The position numbers and the translations under genes are program-made. A DNA stretch of 64,000 nt from positions 19,832,173-19,896,172 of the forward strand of contig OZ017798.1 in NCBI GenBank assembly GCA_963969395.1, given 5' to 3'. Below are positions 13,010 to 26,098 of this stretch, piece after piece (positions within the stretch are counted from its first letter, which is position 1; each line of letters begins with the position of its first letter). This DNA comes from Pseudoscleropodium purum (taxonomy: Eukaryota; Streptophyta; Bryopsida; Hypnales; Brachytheciaceae). The notes beneath the pieces are model-generated. The model had not been told where the DNA came from. It worked only from the letters and a program-made list of their open reading frames with translations, and did not search any database.

Positions 13010-14760
13010 TCAAAACAGTCATTTCTATTGCAAAAAGTAAAAAAACTTTCAAAATTGTTATTTTTGCATATCTAACTATAGGAAGTTGTATTAGACTAAT
13101 GCAAAAATACGTGGAAGAATCTTCAGAGACTTTGATGGCATATAGTGCAAAATATCTACATTTAACCCTTAAAGGACCATCATGCATTTTTTGGCTACAC
13201 AACAATTTTGGAGCAAGTAAGTGTAATTGGAGATTTCCATTGTTTATTACCCAAATTGTAATAGGAGGTGGGGACAAGGAATATCTTTCATATGCACTAA
13301 ATTTCATGACATTTGGAAATATGAGTCAAAAGTTATGACCTAATATGTTATTTTTTTCATAAATGGGCAATCCAAGAAGATAAAAAATATCACTCTCTAA
13401 AATATTAAAATTTGAGATTGATTTTTTAGAATTATATATACATAGAAAGATTTGAATCATTCCATGTTGATCAATGAGTCAAAACTAACTTGAAGATTTT
13501 TTGTTTGCAGGTAGTTATAGATTCTCTACTTTGAAATGAACTTTGAAGTCCTTTATCCTATTCAATTTTCAATATTTTGGGAATAAAATAAAATTATAGG
13601 ATGGAGATTTTTTATTACAAAATTGCAACCATTGGAATTGGCATTTTTCAATTCCAAAATTAAATTCTTAACAATTTAGTATTTTGAATCATTTTCTACT
13701 ACTAAAAACTTACTCTTTTTTTCCCATATGTTTTACAATTCCAAATAATTGGAAATTTTTTAAACATGTGGACAACTTGCCTATGGAAAATAATCCAAAA
13801 AAGCACCAACGTTTTGGACATTTTTTCATAGAAAAGTGAGCGTGTAAAGAGTAGTTGCCTTGTTTCTTACAAGCCTAAAAAATGATTTTAGTGACTTTGA
13901 ATGCTTATATTTTGCAATCCACATGGTGGAAATTTCTAAAAATTTATTACATGTTCTCAAGTGAGCATACTACAAGATCTTATATTACATGTGTTAAAAA
14001 ATGTTTTTTTTCAAAATTTTAATACTTGTGCTAAAAATGGCAATTTTTGAGCATTTTTGATGAAAATATAGTCATGGAACTTTAGGAGTTAAAGTGAAGA
14101 AGACAATTTTTAACACACCTTGTTTGACTAGATTTTTTTGGCTTTGAATCATTTGAACTTAAAAATTTGGCACTATTGATTTTGAATTTTGAATTTTTTA
14201 TGTTGAAAAATTGGGTCAAGAGTCAAAAAATAATAATTACGAAAAGAATACACTTAATTTTTGCTCATTAAAAAATTATCAGGTACAAGTAGATTGAAGA
14301 TTGAAGGGAATATAAAACCATTGACAGCTTGAAAATAAAATTGAAATACACTAATCTCAAGAATGAGGTTGTTCTAGCAAGAGATATTACCCTTGCAAAT
14401 TTATTTTTTGAAAAATGTGAAAAAGATTGTCCATAATTTTCTCATAACAAATCCAAATGGAACGAATCAAAGCTATTTATGTAGATATGGATACAATCCA
14501 TCAGGAAAAAAATAATTTTTTATATTTAAAGTTTTGTGAGAGACTTTTGGTACTCATCAAACTAAAATTTGAGCCTATTGTGCCATAACTTTTTCTCTTG
14601 GGCGCTAGTTGAAATACATATATTCCACAAAATCTTATATTATTTTCTATTTTAAAATAAAATTCAAAAAATTACAACAAATATGGAGAACTTAATAAGC
14701 TATCCAAAATCTACTTTGTTCTTACAAGATAATAGAACTTTAGGTGTTAATTTCTCTTAA
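13010..14760. repeat. Diverged repeat B with a nested TTAA element
   Basis: The outer sequence (13010-13165 joined to 14089-14760) is the same repeat as 15650-16560. Both begin with CATTTCTATTG and a stretch on GACTAATGCAAAAATACGTG, and both continue with a CACCTTGTTTG segment. In this copy a 923-bp element interrupts the repeat exactly at a TTAA. No coding function is seen. Confidence 0.65.
13166..14088. mobile_element. TTAA-flanked non-autonomous element, copy 1
   Basis: The element begins CCCTTAAAGGACCA and ends as the inverted TGGAACTTTAGGAG. TTAA occurs on both sides (13162-13165 and 14089-14092). The related repeat at 15804 carries a single TTAA with matching flanks, so the insertion and its duplication can be read directly. 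TTAA duplication with C-rich ends is the hallmark of the piggyBac superfamily, but no transposase is present. Related copies lie at 17243-18147, 19300-20226 and, inverted and truncated, 24463-25085. Confidence 0.7.
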
Positions 14761-15649
14761 AATAAAGTTTATTTACGTTTAGTTTATTTAATTATAGTTA
14801 ATTTAGTCTTTCTCTACTAATATCTTACTATAGATTATGATTGGTATAATTTTTTCTACAAAAAAAATGTAATTTCTTAACTAAAGTTTTTATTGTTCAA
14901 AGTTTGAATATTAACCTATCAGCTTTTACAATGATAGAAACGTGTCTATTACCTAATGAATATCAATGTGATTGATTATAAAAAATTATGTGATTGCATG
15001 ATTATAAGATAGAATAGGAAAGAACTTTTCTACTACAATTTGAAAACTTTCAAATTGTGTATAATATTCAAAAGTAAAGCATTTGTCATTTGAAAGTCTT
15101 TTCCAATATAAAGATCAACCTAAATGTTGATCATATAAAAAAATGTATATATTATTCAAAAAAAGGGCACTATATGAACTACTTTAGAAAAACTTTCTTT
15201 AAATTTCTTATTTGAAAAAAAATTATCAACAATTGATTTACTAATTTGAAAAAATTCCTATTTTGTATGCAAGATTTAATCACTACAAATCCTTGCAAAT
15301 TATAAGTGTAAACTTGAAAAGTATGAAAAATTTGGGTAAAACTTCTTTGAAATTGTTGTATTGTAATGTAGACATTGATTTAGCCTTGCACCAAATAATT
15401 TACGTCCTTCCAAGGATTTGTCTAATGGACTTTGTCACCAATTATGCATTGTTACATTATCCATCTATAGTCTTTTTATTTACATATTACATGATTTTTC
15501 TTGAAGTTTCTTCAATGAAAACTAATTGGATAAGGTGTACTTTTCATAGCATCCATCATCTATCTAATGGATAATTGAGTGCTTAGAAGCTAAGTTAATA
15601 GCCAAAACAAAACAAAACTTAAACCCCCAAATTCCAAGTTTTTTGTTTG
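14761..15649. other. AT-rich gene-free stretch
   Basis: No repeat boundary is visible. The 103-codon plus frame at 15263-15574 has no recognisable motif. Confidence 0.4.
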
Positions 15650-16560
15650 TCAAAATACACTCAACATTGCCATTTCTATTGTAAAAAGAAAAAACTTTGA
15701 ATTTTTTACACATTTAATAGTAGGATCCTACATTAGACTAGCACAAAAATGTGTGGAAGAAATTTCAAAAACTTTGATTGCATAGATTGCAAGATATTTG
15801 CATTTAAAGTGACAAAAATAATTTTTTTGCACCTTGTTTGGCTAGATTTTTAGGCTTTGTATCTTCTTGGCTGAAACTTTTTGCATTACTAATTTTGAAT
15901 TTCTAATTTCTTATATTGTATAATTTAGTTGTGAATTGGATAAAAAAAAATTAAAAAAACACGTTTGATTTTCATTCTTAATAGAATTGTTAAATAGAGG
16001 TAGGTATGAGATAGAAAAGAATCTAAATTGTTAATAGTTCTAAGTTGGAATTGAAATATACTAATTCCAATAATAAAATTTTTCTAGCAAGAAAAGTCAA
16101 TTATGTGGGACCTTTTTTTTTAAATTGTGAGGATTGAATTAATAAACGAATCCTATAAGTTATTTTCTCAAGATGATGCAATGATTGCCTATAAAATCTA
16201 AAAGTTTTATAACTTTCACATCACAAATCCAAATGGAATGAGTCAAAGCTTCACATTATGACAAACAGATAATCTTTGAGGATAAAAATTAAATATAAAA
16301 AAAAATCATTTTTTGTTATTTTTTTCTTAGTGCTTGAAAAATTAATTTTGGACTTAAATTGGCATAACTTTTGTTTCCAAACAACACTAATTGAAATGAA
16401 AGCAACATTATCCAAAAGCTAATGTGATTTCCTATATTCAAAAAGGTTTTAAGGAAATTATGTCAAAATTGAGGTCATAGTCATAATATTACAAAAGCCT
16501 ATCCAAAATTCCAAGAGTCTTTCAAGGGAACATTTAGGTTTAAGGGATTAAGAAAAAATA
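15650..16560. repeat. Diverged repeat B, uninterrupted copy
   Basis: This stretch aligns with 13010-13165 plus 14089-14760 and lacks the 923-bp element. The junction reads CATTTAAAGTGAC with one TTAA at 15804-15807. It serves as the empty site for the neighbouring insertion. Confidence 0.65.
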
Positions 16561-17242
16561 TATTATTACAATAAAAAGAAAAAACCTTGAGTTCAAAAAT
16601 AAATTGTAATCTAGGTTTATTCTATTATTGTGTCATTTAATAGTAATACTAATTTGCATTCATTTTGAAATTATGCAAATTTGTGGGGTACATTAATATG
16701 GAAAGTTTTAGTGTCTTGGATAACATCAAAATAATGTTGTCTATAACACTTTTATTCTATTTTGAATAGTAATATTGTGATTTAGACTTCATATTATTTT
16801 CAATTCATCTGCCTTGATTCCAATATACAATCACACTAGTTAGGCTACATTCCTTCAAATTTCATCCATTTTGTCTTGCACTACTCAAATTTTTGTACTA
16901 ATTGAATTTAATCAAGCAATATTATATAATTATCATATGCAATCCTCACTATATGTTCAACATTGTCTAACAAAAGACAATGATTTTTTTTAGTAACCAA
17001 ACATATAGACCATGAGTCCTTCACTACAAGTCTATAAAATAATAAATAATGCTATTTGTAATAGAAGCTAGTAGTTGATGACCCTTTCAAGGTCATTTAG
17101 TTGAAATACTTTAAATTTCATCAATGTGTTTTTCCTGTCCAAGGAGAAAATTCAAGAAATCTATAATTGTATACATTATTTATTGGATTTTCCTCTTTAC
17201 ATCCTTTGGTTATCAACCTTTGAATTTTATTAGTTATATTAA

Positions 17243-17501
17243 TCCCTAATGGTCAAAACCGCGTTTTTTTTGGCAACATAGTGATTTTCGGCAACTCACT
17301 TTGAATGGAGTTTTAATTTTTTTTGGGCTGAAATTTTCACATAACATGCACCCATGGAGTATCTTTAAGGCTCAATAATTTTCATAACTTTTGACTACAT
17401 GATTCAAAAGTTATTGCATGATATGTAATTTTTTATGCTCAGTGGGTAGTCCAAAAATTTCTTAAAAAATTATTTTTTTCAAAAATAAAACTTTGAAATT
17501 G

Positions 17502-17578
<77 letters not shown>

Positions 17579-18147
17579 GTGTGTGTGTGTGAAGCTTTAA
17601 ATCATTCCATTTTGATTTATGAGATGAAAGTTATGAGGTGCTCAAATTTGCTAGGCATGGATTTCCTGCTCAAAAATAAACTTCGTTGCCACTGTTAGGA
17701 TTGGAATTTTTCAATTCCATTATTAAATTCTTAACAATTTAGTGTTTTGAAGCACTTTGTACTTTTTTCTACTTACTGTTTTTTCCTATATGTTTTGCAA
17801 TTCCAAATGATCTAAAAATTTTCAAGCATGTATCCAACTTGACTTGAAGAATGAGTCCAAAGAGTAACCATCATTTTGGACCTTTATTCATACAAATATG
17901 AGCTTGTGAAGTTCAACTACCCGTATTTTCATAGGGTCAAAAAATATTTTTTGCCAATGCAAACGTTAATATCTTGCTATCTACACAATGTAAAATCTTG
18001 AAATTTTTCACATCTTTTCAAACTAGTTTATAAGATCCTATGGTTACATTTGTCCAAAAATGGTTTCCATCTAAAATTTGATGCTTGCATCAAAAATGAC
18101 AATTTTGGAGCATTTTTGGTGAAAACATAGTCTCTGACCTTTAGGGG
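17243..18147. mobile_element. TTAA-type element, copy 2
   Basis: The ends TCCCTAATGGTCA and TGACCTTTAGGGG pair as inverted repeats. TTAA is present on the left, and the right flank has mutated to TTGT. The body aligns with copies at 13166 and 19300, sharing words such as AAATTGATTCT and TCCTATATGTTTTGCAATTCC. A compound microsatellite has expanded inside it. Confidence 0.65.
17501..17591. repeat. Compound (CT)n(AT)n(GT)n microsatellite
   Basis: About 17 CT, 20 AT and 6 GT dinucleotides follow one another directly. The array sits where related copies have only ATTCTCTAGATTTAATAT-like sequence, so it expanded after the element inserted. Confidence 0.9.
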
Positions 18148-19299
18148 TTGTCAACTTATCCTTAGCCATTTACTACAAAATAATACTAAATTCTTCATCT
18201 TTATTTATTTATTGGTAAATTCAACTATACAATCTTTAACTTGAAATATACCTTCCCAAAATTTTAGAGATCATGTTAGCAATTGCAAGATTAATCCATA
18301 CTCAAGTTGAAGTTTGATCTTTCAAATTTCAAATTTCAAAATGTATGTATCCCACAACTTCAGAGGAAAAATATTGCATGTAGGAATAATAAATTTAGAA
18401 TAGATCAATATTTTGAGCAATTAATGCTTTATAATTATTTTTATAAATAAATAGCTATTTTTTTAATTGAAAACTATTATTTCCAAAATTGTGAAAATAT
18501 TTTAGTGGGCATTGACAAGCTACACCCTATACTTTTTTCTTAAACTATTTAAAACTAAGTTCAAAAAAGAGATTGAGATATTATTTTGGAAAAAATGCCA
18601 CAATTGCCTATATAATGAAACTTATAATAAATTTTAATTTATCAATTACAATAGAATGATCCAAAGATATTGAAATAAATATACTCCTTCAAAAGCAAAT
18701 GCAAGTTGTTCTTTTATTAAAAGATTAAAAGATGGAAAAACTATTTGTCCGTTTGGAGTGCCAAATTTTGTTTAAATTGTAAAGATCTAATACCTCTAGC
18801 ATTATTTAACAAAATTATACAAAAAAATCTTGACACAAAGAGGATGATGTTTAACCATTTTATATAAAACACTAGAAAATAAATAAGCATTTCAAAGTTA
18901 TCAAAAGCCTTTTTAAAACTAGTAAAGCAATTCATTTTGGTGCATGAAAGGATTCAATATTTATCCCTTATTGCCTAAATTACTATATTTTTATTGTCGA
19001 TCATTCTTTGAAATTAAATAAAATTTTAACAACTTACTGTTCTTGATAGTCCTTTTGGAAGTTGAATACCCTTTAAAGTTCATTTTGATATCGAATTTTG
19101 TTTTAATGATTTTTTTGTTAAGATTTTTGTGCAAGAGTGTATAGACCAAATTGTGATTCTTTAGTGTTCGGGTCTCTTGGAGATGAAAAATACACTAGAT
19201 CTTGGCAAAAAATCACATTACAAATTCATGAAAAAAAATGATAGAATAGATTCAAAAAGGTTATAAATTAATTGTGGTTACGCATGTTATGTCCTTTAA

Positions 19300-20226
19300 C
19301 CCCTAATGCCCAAATTACATTTTTTTGGCAACATAATAATTTTGGGCAACTCACTATGAATGGAGTTTTTGTTTTTTTTGCAGAATTTTTAACACAACAT
19401 GGGCCCAAGGAGTAGTTTTAAGGCCCCACAATTTTCATAACTATAGACTACATGGTTAAAAAGTTATTGAATGATATGTGTTTTCATTACTTGCCAAGCA
19501 ACTTGGACAACAAAAAACTTCCTTAAAAATTATTTTTTCAAGTAATTAAAATTTGAAATTGATTCTCTAGATTTAATATACTTGGAAAGCTTTGAACCAT
19601 TCCATTTTGATCAATGAGTCAAAAGTTATGAGTTTTAGTTTGTGGGAGTTTGAGGGTTCTCTACTCTAAGACAAACTTTGAAGTCCTTTATTTAATTCAA
19701 TTTTCAATATTTTTGGAAAAAAATAAAAATATTGCGTGCAAATTGTTTATCACACCATTACAACCATTAGAATTGGAATTTTTTAAATTTCATAAATAAA
19801 TTGTTAACAATTTAGTATTTTAAATCATTTTCTACTCCTTTCTACTTACTATTTTTTCCTATATGTTGTACAATTCCAAAAGATCTGAAAATTTTCAAGC
19901 ATGTAGTGAACTTGACTTTATAAATTAATTCAAAGAGTATTCACCATTTTGTACATTTTTTCATACAAATGTGACCTTTTGAAGTGCAACTGCCCAGACT
20001 TTTGTAGAGCCAAAAAAACGAAATTCATTACTTCAAATGCTAATATCTTGCAATTTACATAGTGGAAATTTTTGAAATTTTCTCTACATGTTTTCAAACA
20101 AGATTAATACAAGATCTATGGTTACATGTGTCCAAAAATGTTTTTTTTCCTAAAATTTGGTACATATACTAGAAATGGCAGTTTAGAAGTGGTTTAGATG
20201 AAGTTTTAGTCAAAATCATTTAGGGA
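19300..20226. mobile_element. TTAA-type element, copy 3
   Basis: The element runs from CCCCTAATGCCCA to the inverted TTTAGGGA and is flanked by TTAA at 19296-19299 and 20227-20230. At 927 bp it is nearly the same length as copy 1. No transposase frame is present. Confidence 0.7.
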
Positions 20227-20230
20227 TTAA

Positions 20231-21234
20231 AAAAATGATTTTTCTCAGTTGCATGTGTTATATAAGCTAAAAAAGAACTATGTATCATACAAAACCTTTT
20301 TAACCATGTAGTAAAAAATGATGAAAATTGTTCCCTTGTAAAAGCTACTTCCTGTAGTACATGTTATGCAAAAATTTCAAAAGAAAATTGAATATTCCAT
20401 TTGTAAATGGATGACCCAAAATGCTATGTTGCTAAATAATGCTATTTGGTACTTTAAGGATTAAACTTATATCTTTGTAGAAAATTATCTTTTAATGTCA
20501 ATTAATGCATGCGGTTAGTTATGACTATCATAAGTTTATATTCAACAAGAAATAATGGTAGTTATACATGAGAATATATTTACTTCAAATTTTTAGGTAT
20601 ATCATAAACTAAAAGAATCACATTTAATTTGTTGAATGCAATTACATAATTGTTTATTTTGGAGGTTGATTTTCATCCATCTTTTTTCTTGAATATGTAC
20701 TATAAATGTCAACTAAGACAAATTTAAATAAATAAAAGAATTTGTCAACAATTTATAATTGAGTGATGTTTTTATACTAGAATTTTTTTATGTATTAAGC
20801 ATGAAGCTCGTTCTTATTTGATTTGCAAATATTTTAATTATCAATGGAAGAATAATTAATTTAGGTTTGGTGGGTACATTTAAACTTTGTTTCACATCAC
20901 CCTTTTTTTCTAGCTGAAATGGTGTGAATGAAGTTCATCTAAAAAAATTTATAGGCAAAACCAATTTGTAAAATAAACAAGGTGAAAAGTAAAATATTAG
21001 TTATATTGCATTTTTAGCAAGATAGTCTATCACCTCTTTCATGTCCTTTTGGTCTTTAATATCAAGAGAGTTTACTAATGTAATATAAGAATTGCAATCC
21101 ACAATTTTGAGAATTCACCAAAGGCTTTAGCAACATGTGGGAGCTTTTTCCCACCCTTGGAATGACATGATTACAATAAGGTTCTAAGTGAATTTGTCAT
21201 AATGAAATCCAACTAGGTGTTTAACAATGTGTAA
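20231..21234. other. AT-rich gene-free stretch
   Basis: No frame, splice pattern or repeat boundary could be supported here. Confidence 0.4.
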
Positions 21235-21690
21235 TCCAATTATACCTTTTGAGCAATGGATCTTTTGTTGTTGGTTTTTGCTTATACTTTCCTTGTGGAA
21301 AATGCTAATCAAATCAAATGAGTTTGTAATTAGGTTGGTTTTAGCTACGCCAACCAAAATTTAAAACCAATGGGAGTTAGTCAAATGAAAAAGTTAAATA
21401 GCCTAAGTTTTAGGGCTCATTTTTCCCTTTTGAAAATGATAAAGAAATCTAAATTTGTTGTAGTACTCTAAAATGTATTTATGGATGAAGTTTGACACTA
21501 GAATCACCTTCTAAAACTTCATTTATCAATTTGTAATATTCTAATTATCAAAATTCACTTTTGATTTTCGAATTATTTTCTATTTTTTTAATCTTCAACC
21601 TAAATTCTGATTTTCACTACGTTTGATCAACTTTGGTTTAGTTTCATCAATTCTACTTTATTTTGGTTTAAGACTTCAACCTCCTCTAAC
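21235..21690 (+). repeat. Repeat D, copy 1
   Basis: This stretch matches the reverse complement of 59700-60150 over about 450 bp, including GATAAAGAAATCTAA, GATGAAGTTTGA and AAATTCACTTTTGATTTT blocks in the same order. The repeat ends were not found. It may be part of a larger retroelement. Confidence 0.6.
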
Positions 21691-22120
21691 TATTTTGATG
21701 TTTATTTAGTTTGTTAGGTTAAACTATTTTAGGAATCTCAAGAATGTTTTTTTTAAAGATTCTACTTCTAACTTGTTCCTTGATTATTTTTTTTAACTTA
21801 AGTGGTAAATTTTCTAGTCATTTTTATTACTTCTGACTTGGAAATTTGGGTTTGATTTTACCTTTCTATAAAGGTAAAAACTTCTTATTTTTAACCTTCT
21901 TTAAAAAGTAATTTATGAAAAAAATTTGATTATTAATTGATTCATCAAAATTCACCTATTGATTTTTTTCACCTTTGAATTTGGAAATTACTTTTATCTT
22001 CTACTTTTGGACTTAGACTTTTATTCTAGATTCCAAAATTTCTATTAAGATTTTTTTAAATGACTTCCTACTTTTTCATCTATTCTTACTCCTACTTGTC
22101 ATCCAAGGTAAATTTTGAAT

Positions 22121-22306
22121 AATTTCTATTTAATTTTGTAGACTTTAGTTTGAACTCAATTCCTCAATATAATTTCTATTTAGTTTTTCGACTTTAGTTT
22201 GAGCTCAATTCCTCAATATAATTTCTATTTAGTTTTTCGACTTTAGTTTGAGCTCAATTCCTCAATATAATTTCTATTTATTTTTTAGACTTTAGTTTGA
22301 GCTCAA
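22121..22306. repeat. Minisatellite, 49-50-bp unit, ~4 copies
   Basis: Units starting AATTTCTATTTA at 22121, 22171, 22220 and 22269 share ACTTTAGTTTGAGCTC followed by AATTCCTCAATAT. Copies 2 and 3 are nearly identical, indicating recent expansion. An inverted fragment of the unit (TATTGAGGAATTGAG) follows immediately. Confidence 0.9.
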
Positions 22307-22329
22307 GCTAGAGTATTGAGGAATTGAGC

Positions 22330-23219
22330 CTTGTTTAATCTTTTCTAAATAATTACTCAATTCTAAACCTCCTACAAAGTCAATGCTATCCTATTTTTTT
22401 TTCTTTTGGCTTGTAATTGAAAAATAAAGTATAGTTAATAAAGTTAACAATTCCAAATGAGTGGTATACAATTAGTTGAAGCCTTCTTTCTTTTCCTTTT
22501 TTCAAATACGAAGTACTAATCTCTTGTCTTAGCCTCCCTTGTGCATTTGTATGTATTTTTGAGTTGAGATCTTAGCTCTAAAATGAAGTTTTATCAATAT
22601 TTGGCCTATTTAGTATGCACAACAAATGGAGATTTCTATTTAAGCTAGTATGATTGCTTATTAAGACGTTTTACCTCCCAATCACTCTACAAGGCTCAAT
22701 TTCTCAATACTCTCACTTGATCTCTTCTAATTTACTCACTTGACTTGTAGGCCTTTGGTCAACTCTAGTTGACCTTGATAAATTTGATTTTTTGAACTCT
22801 CCAACCTCATTCTTTGAAATTTGGTCACTCTAGACTTTGGTCAAACTTGATTGACCTTTGAAAAATCTGATTTATGAACTCTCACACCTCTCCAATTACT
22901 TTGGCTTTACTTTACAAAATCAACCCTTTCACCTTTTTAACTTTAGAAATTCAAAGGAACACTTTGTTGTTCAATTTTTCATTCTCTAATTTGTCAAAAA
23001 TTGAATTCTATGTTTGAAACTTGGTTTTGTCTTGAACATAAGTAATTGTATAGAAAAAGTCAAATTTTGGAAAAAAAAAACAAATTTGGGACCCACTGGA
23101 TATCCTTATAATTTTAATTTCTAGAAAACTAGATGTATATGAAGAAATTGAGGTGTGATGGGATCAACCAAGCAACCTATCATCCAATCTCAATATCTAC
23201 CGCTCAATATTAATTCTCT
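22330..23219. other. Gene-free stretch
   Basis: The stretch contains diverged internal words (TTGGTCAACTCTAGTTGACC and TTGGTCAAACTTGATTGACC) suggesting an old local duplication at 22750-22870. No gene is seen. Confidence 0.35.
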
Positions 23220-23222
23220 TGG

Positions 23223-24027
23223 CACTACTAGAAAATGATGTCCAAGTCAACAAAAAATTGAGAAGTTTTTGTTGATTAGGATATTATATCAACCTTTTTA
23301 ACAATTTTTTGTTGATTTGTACAAGTTAACAAAATGGTCATTGAATTTTTGTTGATTTAAATAGTACAACATCCAAATCAACAAAAAAAAATTAGCACTT
23401 ATTTGTTCATTTTGGATTCTAAAAGTTTCAAATAAGTTTTCATAATTTGGGCAATGTTTCAATAACTACAAAAGGAATTCAATGTCAAAAAGTTTTAATT
23501 ACAAGAAAGAAAACATATCTTTTATACATTGGTGATAGAAGAGAGGTATTTTCGATGATTGAAAAGAAGAGAAGACAAGCACTACATACAAATGGGGTGG
23601 TAAAACAAATCATATGGGATATGCAAACCATTCATAGTCTTTAATAACATATTCCATATGATTTGTTCTACCTTCTACCACTTCATTTGTATAAAGATCT
23701 CATCTTGTCTTCTCTTTAATCCTTATAGTCACGTCTCTTCTATTGCCAAGGTTCAAAAGATTTTTTCCTTTCTTCTAACTAAATTTGAATTTGCCTATGT
23801 GGTAGTCAATGCTAGATTGGTTTATGGCCTACCATATGGTAGCCATTTATTGAGCAAATTCAAAAATGAACTATTATTTAAATTTTTTTCACTTGACCAC
23901 TATGACAAAATGGACAACAATTTTTTGTTTTAAGTACTATTCAAGACAATGCAACTGGCAACACAAATGACATCAATACTTTTTTTGTTGATTTTTTATT
24001 ATGGTGAACACTATTTTTCTAATAGTG
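23223..24027. mobile_element. 805-bp CACTA foldback element
   Basis: The element starts CACTACTAGAAAA and ends TTTTTCTAATAGTG. It is flanked on both sides by TGG (23220-23222 and 24028-24030), a perfect 3-bp CACTA target duplication. The two halves are roughly inverted copies of one another: for example 23570-23620 pairs with 23650-23715, and 23475-23545 pairs with 23727-23795. It therefore forms one long imperfect hairpin centred near 23640. The frames at 23447-23644 and 23658-23933 follow from this symmetry and are not genes. Confidence 0.8.
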
Positions 24028-24462
24028 TGGTAGACGAATTGGCCACTATTGGTTGGTTGGTCTAGTTTCTAGTTTGGCCCTTGGATTGGTACTTTTGGCT
24101 TCTAAATTGGTTCTTAAACCTTAGCAGTTATTGCTAATTTTTTTATTCTTAAATCCCTTATTTTTGAATTTAAACCAAACAATTGAGTTTTTTTTGGGGT
24201 ACCTTCAACAAAACAAACCTTAGAAATTTAAATTAGGAGCAAAGCTTCTCTAGTCAAGGGATTAACCCCAATAATTTAGAACTAAGAATTAGTCCTAAGT
24301 CGATAGCTTTGCCATATGGTTTTTTAGACCTCAACCTTAAACAATAAGGGAAATAACAATTAACGTAAAACTTTGTCTAGCTTGGGAGTGATAGCTTCAC
24401 CATAAAGTGGTCTAGTACCACTTTTCAAGACAAAAACATGAAGGGGTTAGTTAGAACTTTAA

Positions 24463-25085
24463 CCCCTAAATGTTTAGGACTAGGTTTTCAATAAAACTGT
24501 TCTAAATCTATTATTTTTAGAGCAAGTACCAAATTTTAGAAAAAATACATTTTTAGACACATATAGTTATAGGATCTTGTAGTAATCTGGTTTGAAAAGA
24601 TGTAGAATTTTTCTAGAATTTCCCCCTTTATAGATAACAACGGTTGTAATAAATAATTACAATTGTTGGGATTGCAAAAAAACTTCAACCCCTTAGTAGT
24701 AATAAATAATCTACATCATCTTTTTTTGTTTTTTTCAAAATACTAAAAATTGAATTAAATAAAGAACTCCTAAGTTTATTTTAGAGTAGAGAATCCATAA
24801 CTGCCTTCAAACTAGAGCACCCTATAATTTTCATCTCATAAATCAAAATAAAATGATTCAAAGCTTTTCACGTATATATAAATCTAAAAAACTAATTTCA
24901 AATTTTTATTTTTGAAAAAAGTGATTTTTTAGGAAATTTTTGGGCTACCCACCAAGCATTGAAAATGACATATTATACAATATCTTTTTAACTGTGAAGT
25001 GAAAAATTATAAAAACTTTTGGCCTTAAAGCTACTCTTTGGACACATGTTGTGTGAAAATTTCAAGGAAAAATAAATAAAAGGGG
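24463..25085 (-). mobile_element. TTAA-type element, inverted truncated copy 4
   Basis: TTAA is followed by CCCCTAAATG at 24463. The rest aligns, in reverse, with the right and middle parts of the 923-927-bp elements. Similarity stops near 25085, before the other terminus, so this copy is truncated. Confidence 0.55.
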
Positions 25086-25299
25086 GAATTTTGCAACAAC
25101 AAAGTTGTGAAATCTCTCTTCAAGAAAAGCTTGATTAAAATTGGTTAGTAGAACAAGATACAAAGATGCAAAATCGTTAGTACTTCAACACAAAACATAA
25201 AAAATCCAAATGTTGAAATTTGCCTTTTCTCAAGATTTTGATTAGTCTTAGTTGTTTGGAAGGTTCAAAAAGTAAAAAGAGAGTTCAAGTTGACTTCAT

Positions 25300-26098
25300 T
25301 CACACGTTGTCTACTCCTTGTACACTGGTCAATTCATTGAATGTTTTCAAAATCCTTTAAAATTTGTTGTTGCCTCTAAGTCTAGTACATTTGGTGTCAA
25401 AATGTCTTAAAATCTATTTGGGTGCTAATTTAGGCTAAAATACATTATTTTAATTTACATTGGGATTTTATTGCTACTAGGGTAATTTCTATGAATTTCC
25501 CGTTGCCAGGAAATGTAGTTGACTTCCATGGAGTTATCTTCTGCAATTCAGAAATTTACGAAACCTTTTGTGCAACCTCTAAGAAGTTTTGAAATGCTAA
25601 TTGCAAATTTATATGTTTACTTGTGCTAATTATGGAAGGGTGTAAAATTAATACTTCCTACTTTTAATTTTTTCGGAAAGAAATCATTCCTTTACCAAGA
25701 AATCTTCACAAACCAACTTTGTTGTTGAGCTGGTAGAGTGTTTTAAAACTAAAAATACCTCTTTTCAATCTTTGATGCATGTTCTTTTTGAATCAATGGA
25801 TTTAAGTAAATCTGGTAATAACTTCATTTAAGTGTTTCTACTATTTTGTCTATCACGGCTCAAACCTATCTCAAGCTCCTAATTGACATTCTAAACACCT
25901 AATTAGACAAAAAAAATGTTAAATGGAAGTACTTAGAGCACTTCTGGATTTAAAAAAAATAACACACCGTAATTGTAGGGACTTCTACAAACACAATGTC
26001 AATAATTTAATTAGGTCTATTGAAATGAAAATACTAATAAACAATGAGCAAAAACAAACAAACAAACAAAATCTTAAGGCCTAGGTGACAACTATGGG
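25300..26098 (+). repeat. Repeat A, copy 1 (uninterrupted)
   Basis: This stretch aligns, in reverse complement, with 48982-49148 joined to 52421-53040, and more weakly in direct orientation with 62990-63470. It contains GAAGTACTTAGAGCACTTCT, the equivalent of the site that carries a 3.27-kb insertion in copy 2. The boundaries are approximate and the nature of the repeat is unknown. Confidence 0.75.

Noticed and set aside
23447..23933. Two plus-strand frames of 65 and 91 codons
   Set aside because: They lie in the two inverted halves of the CACTA foldback and show no protein similarity to CACTA proteins.
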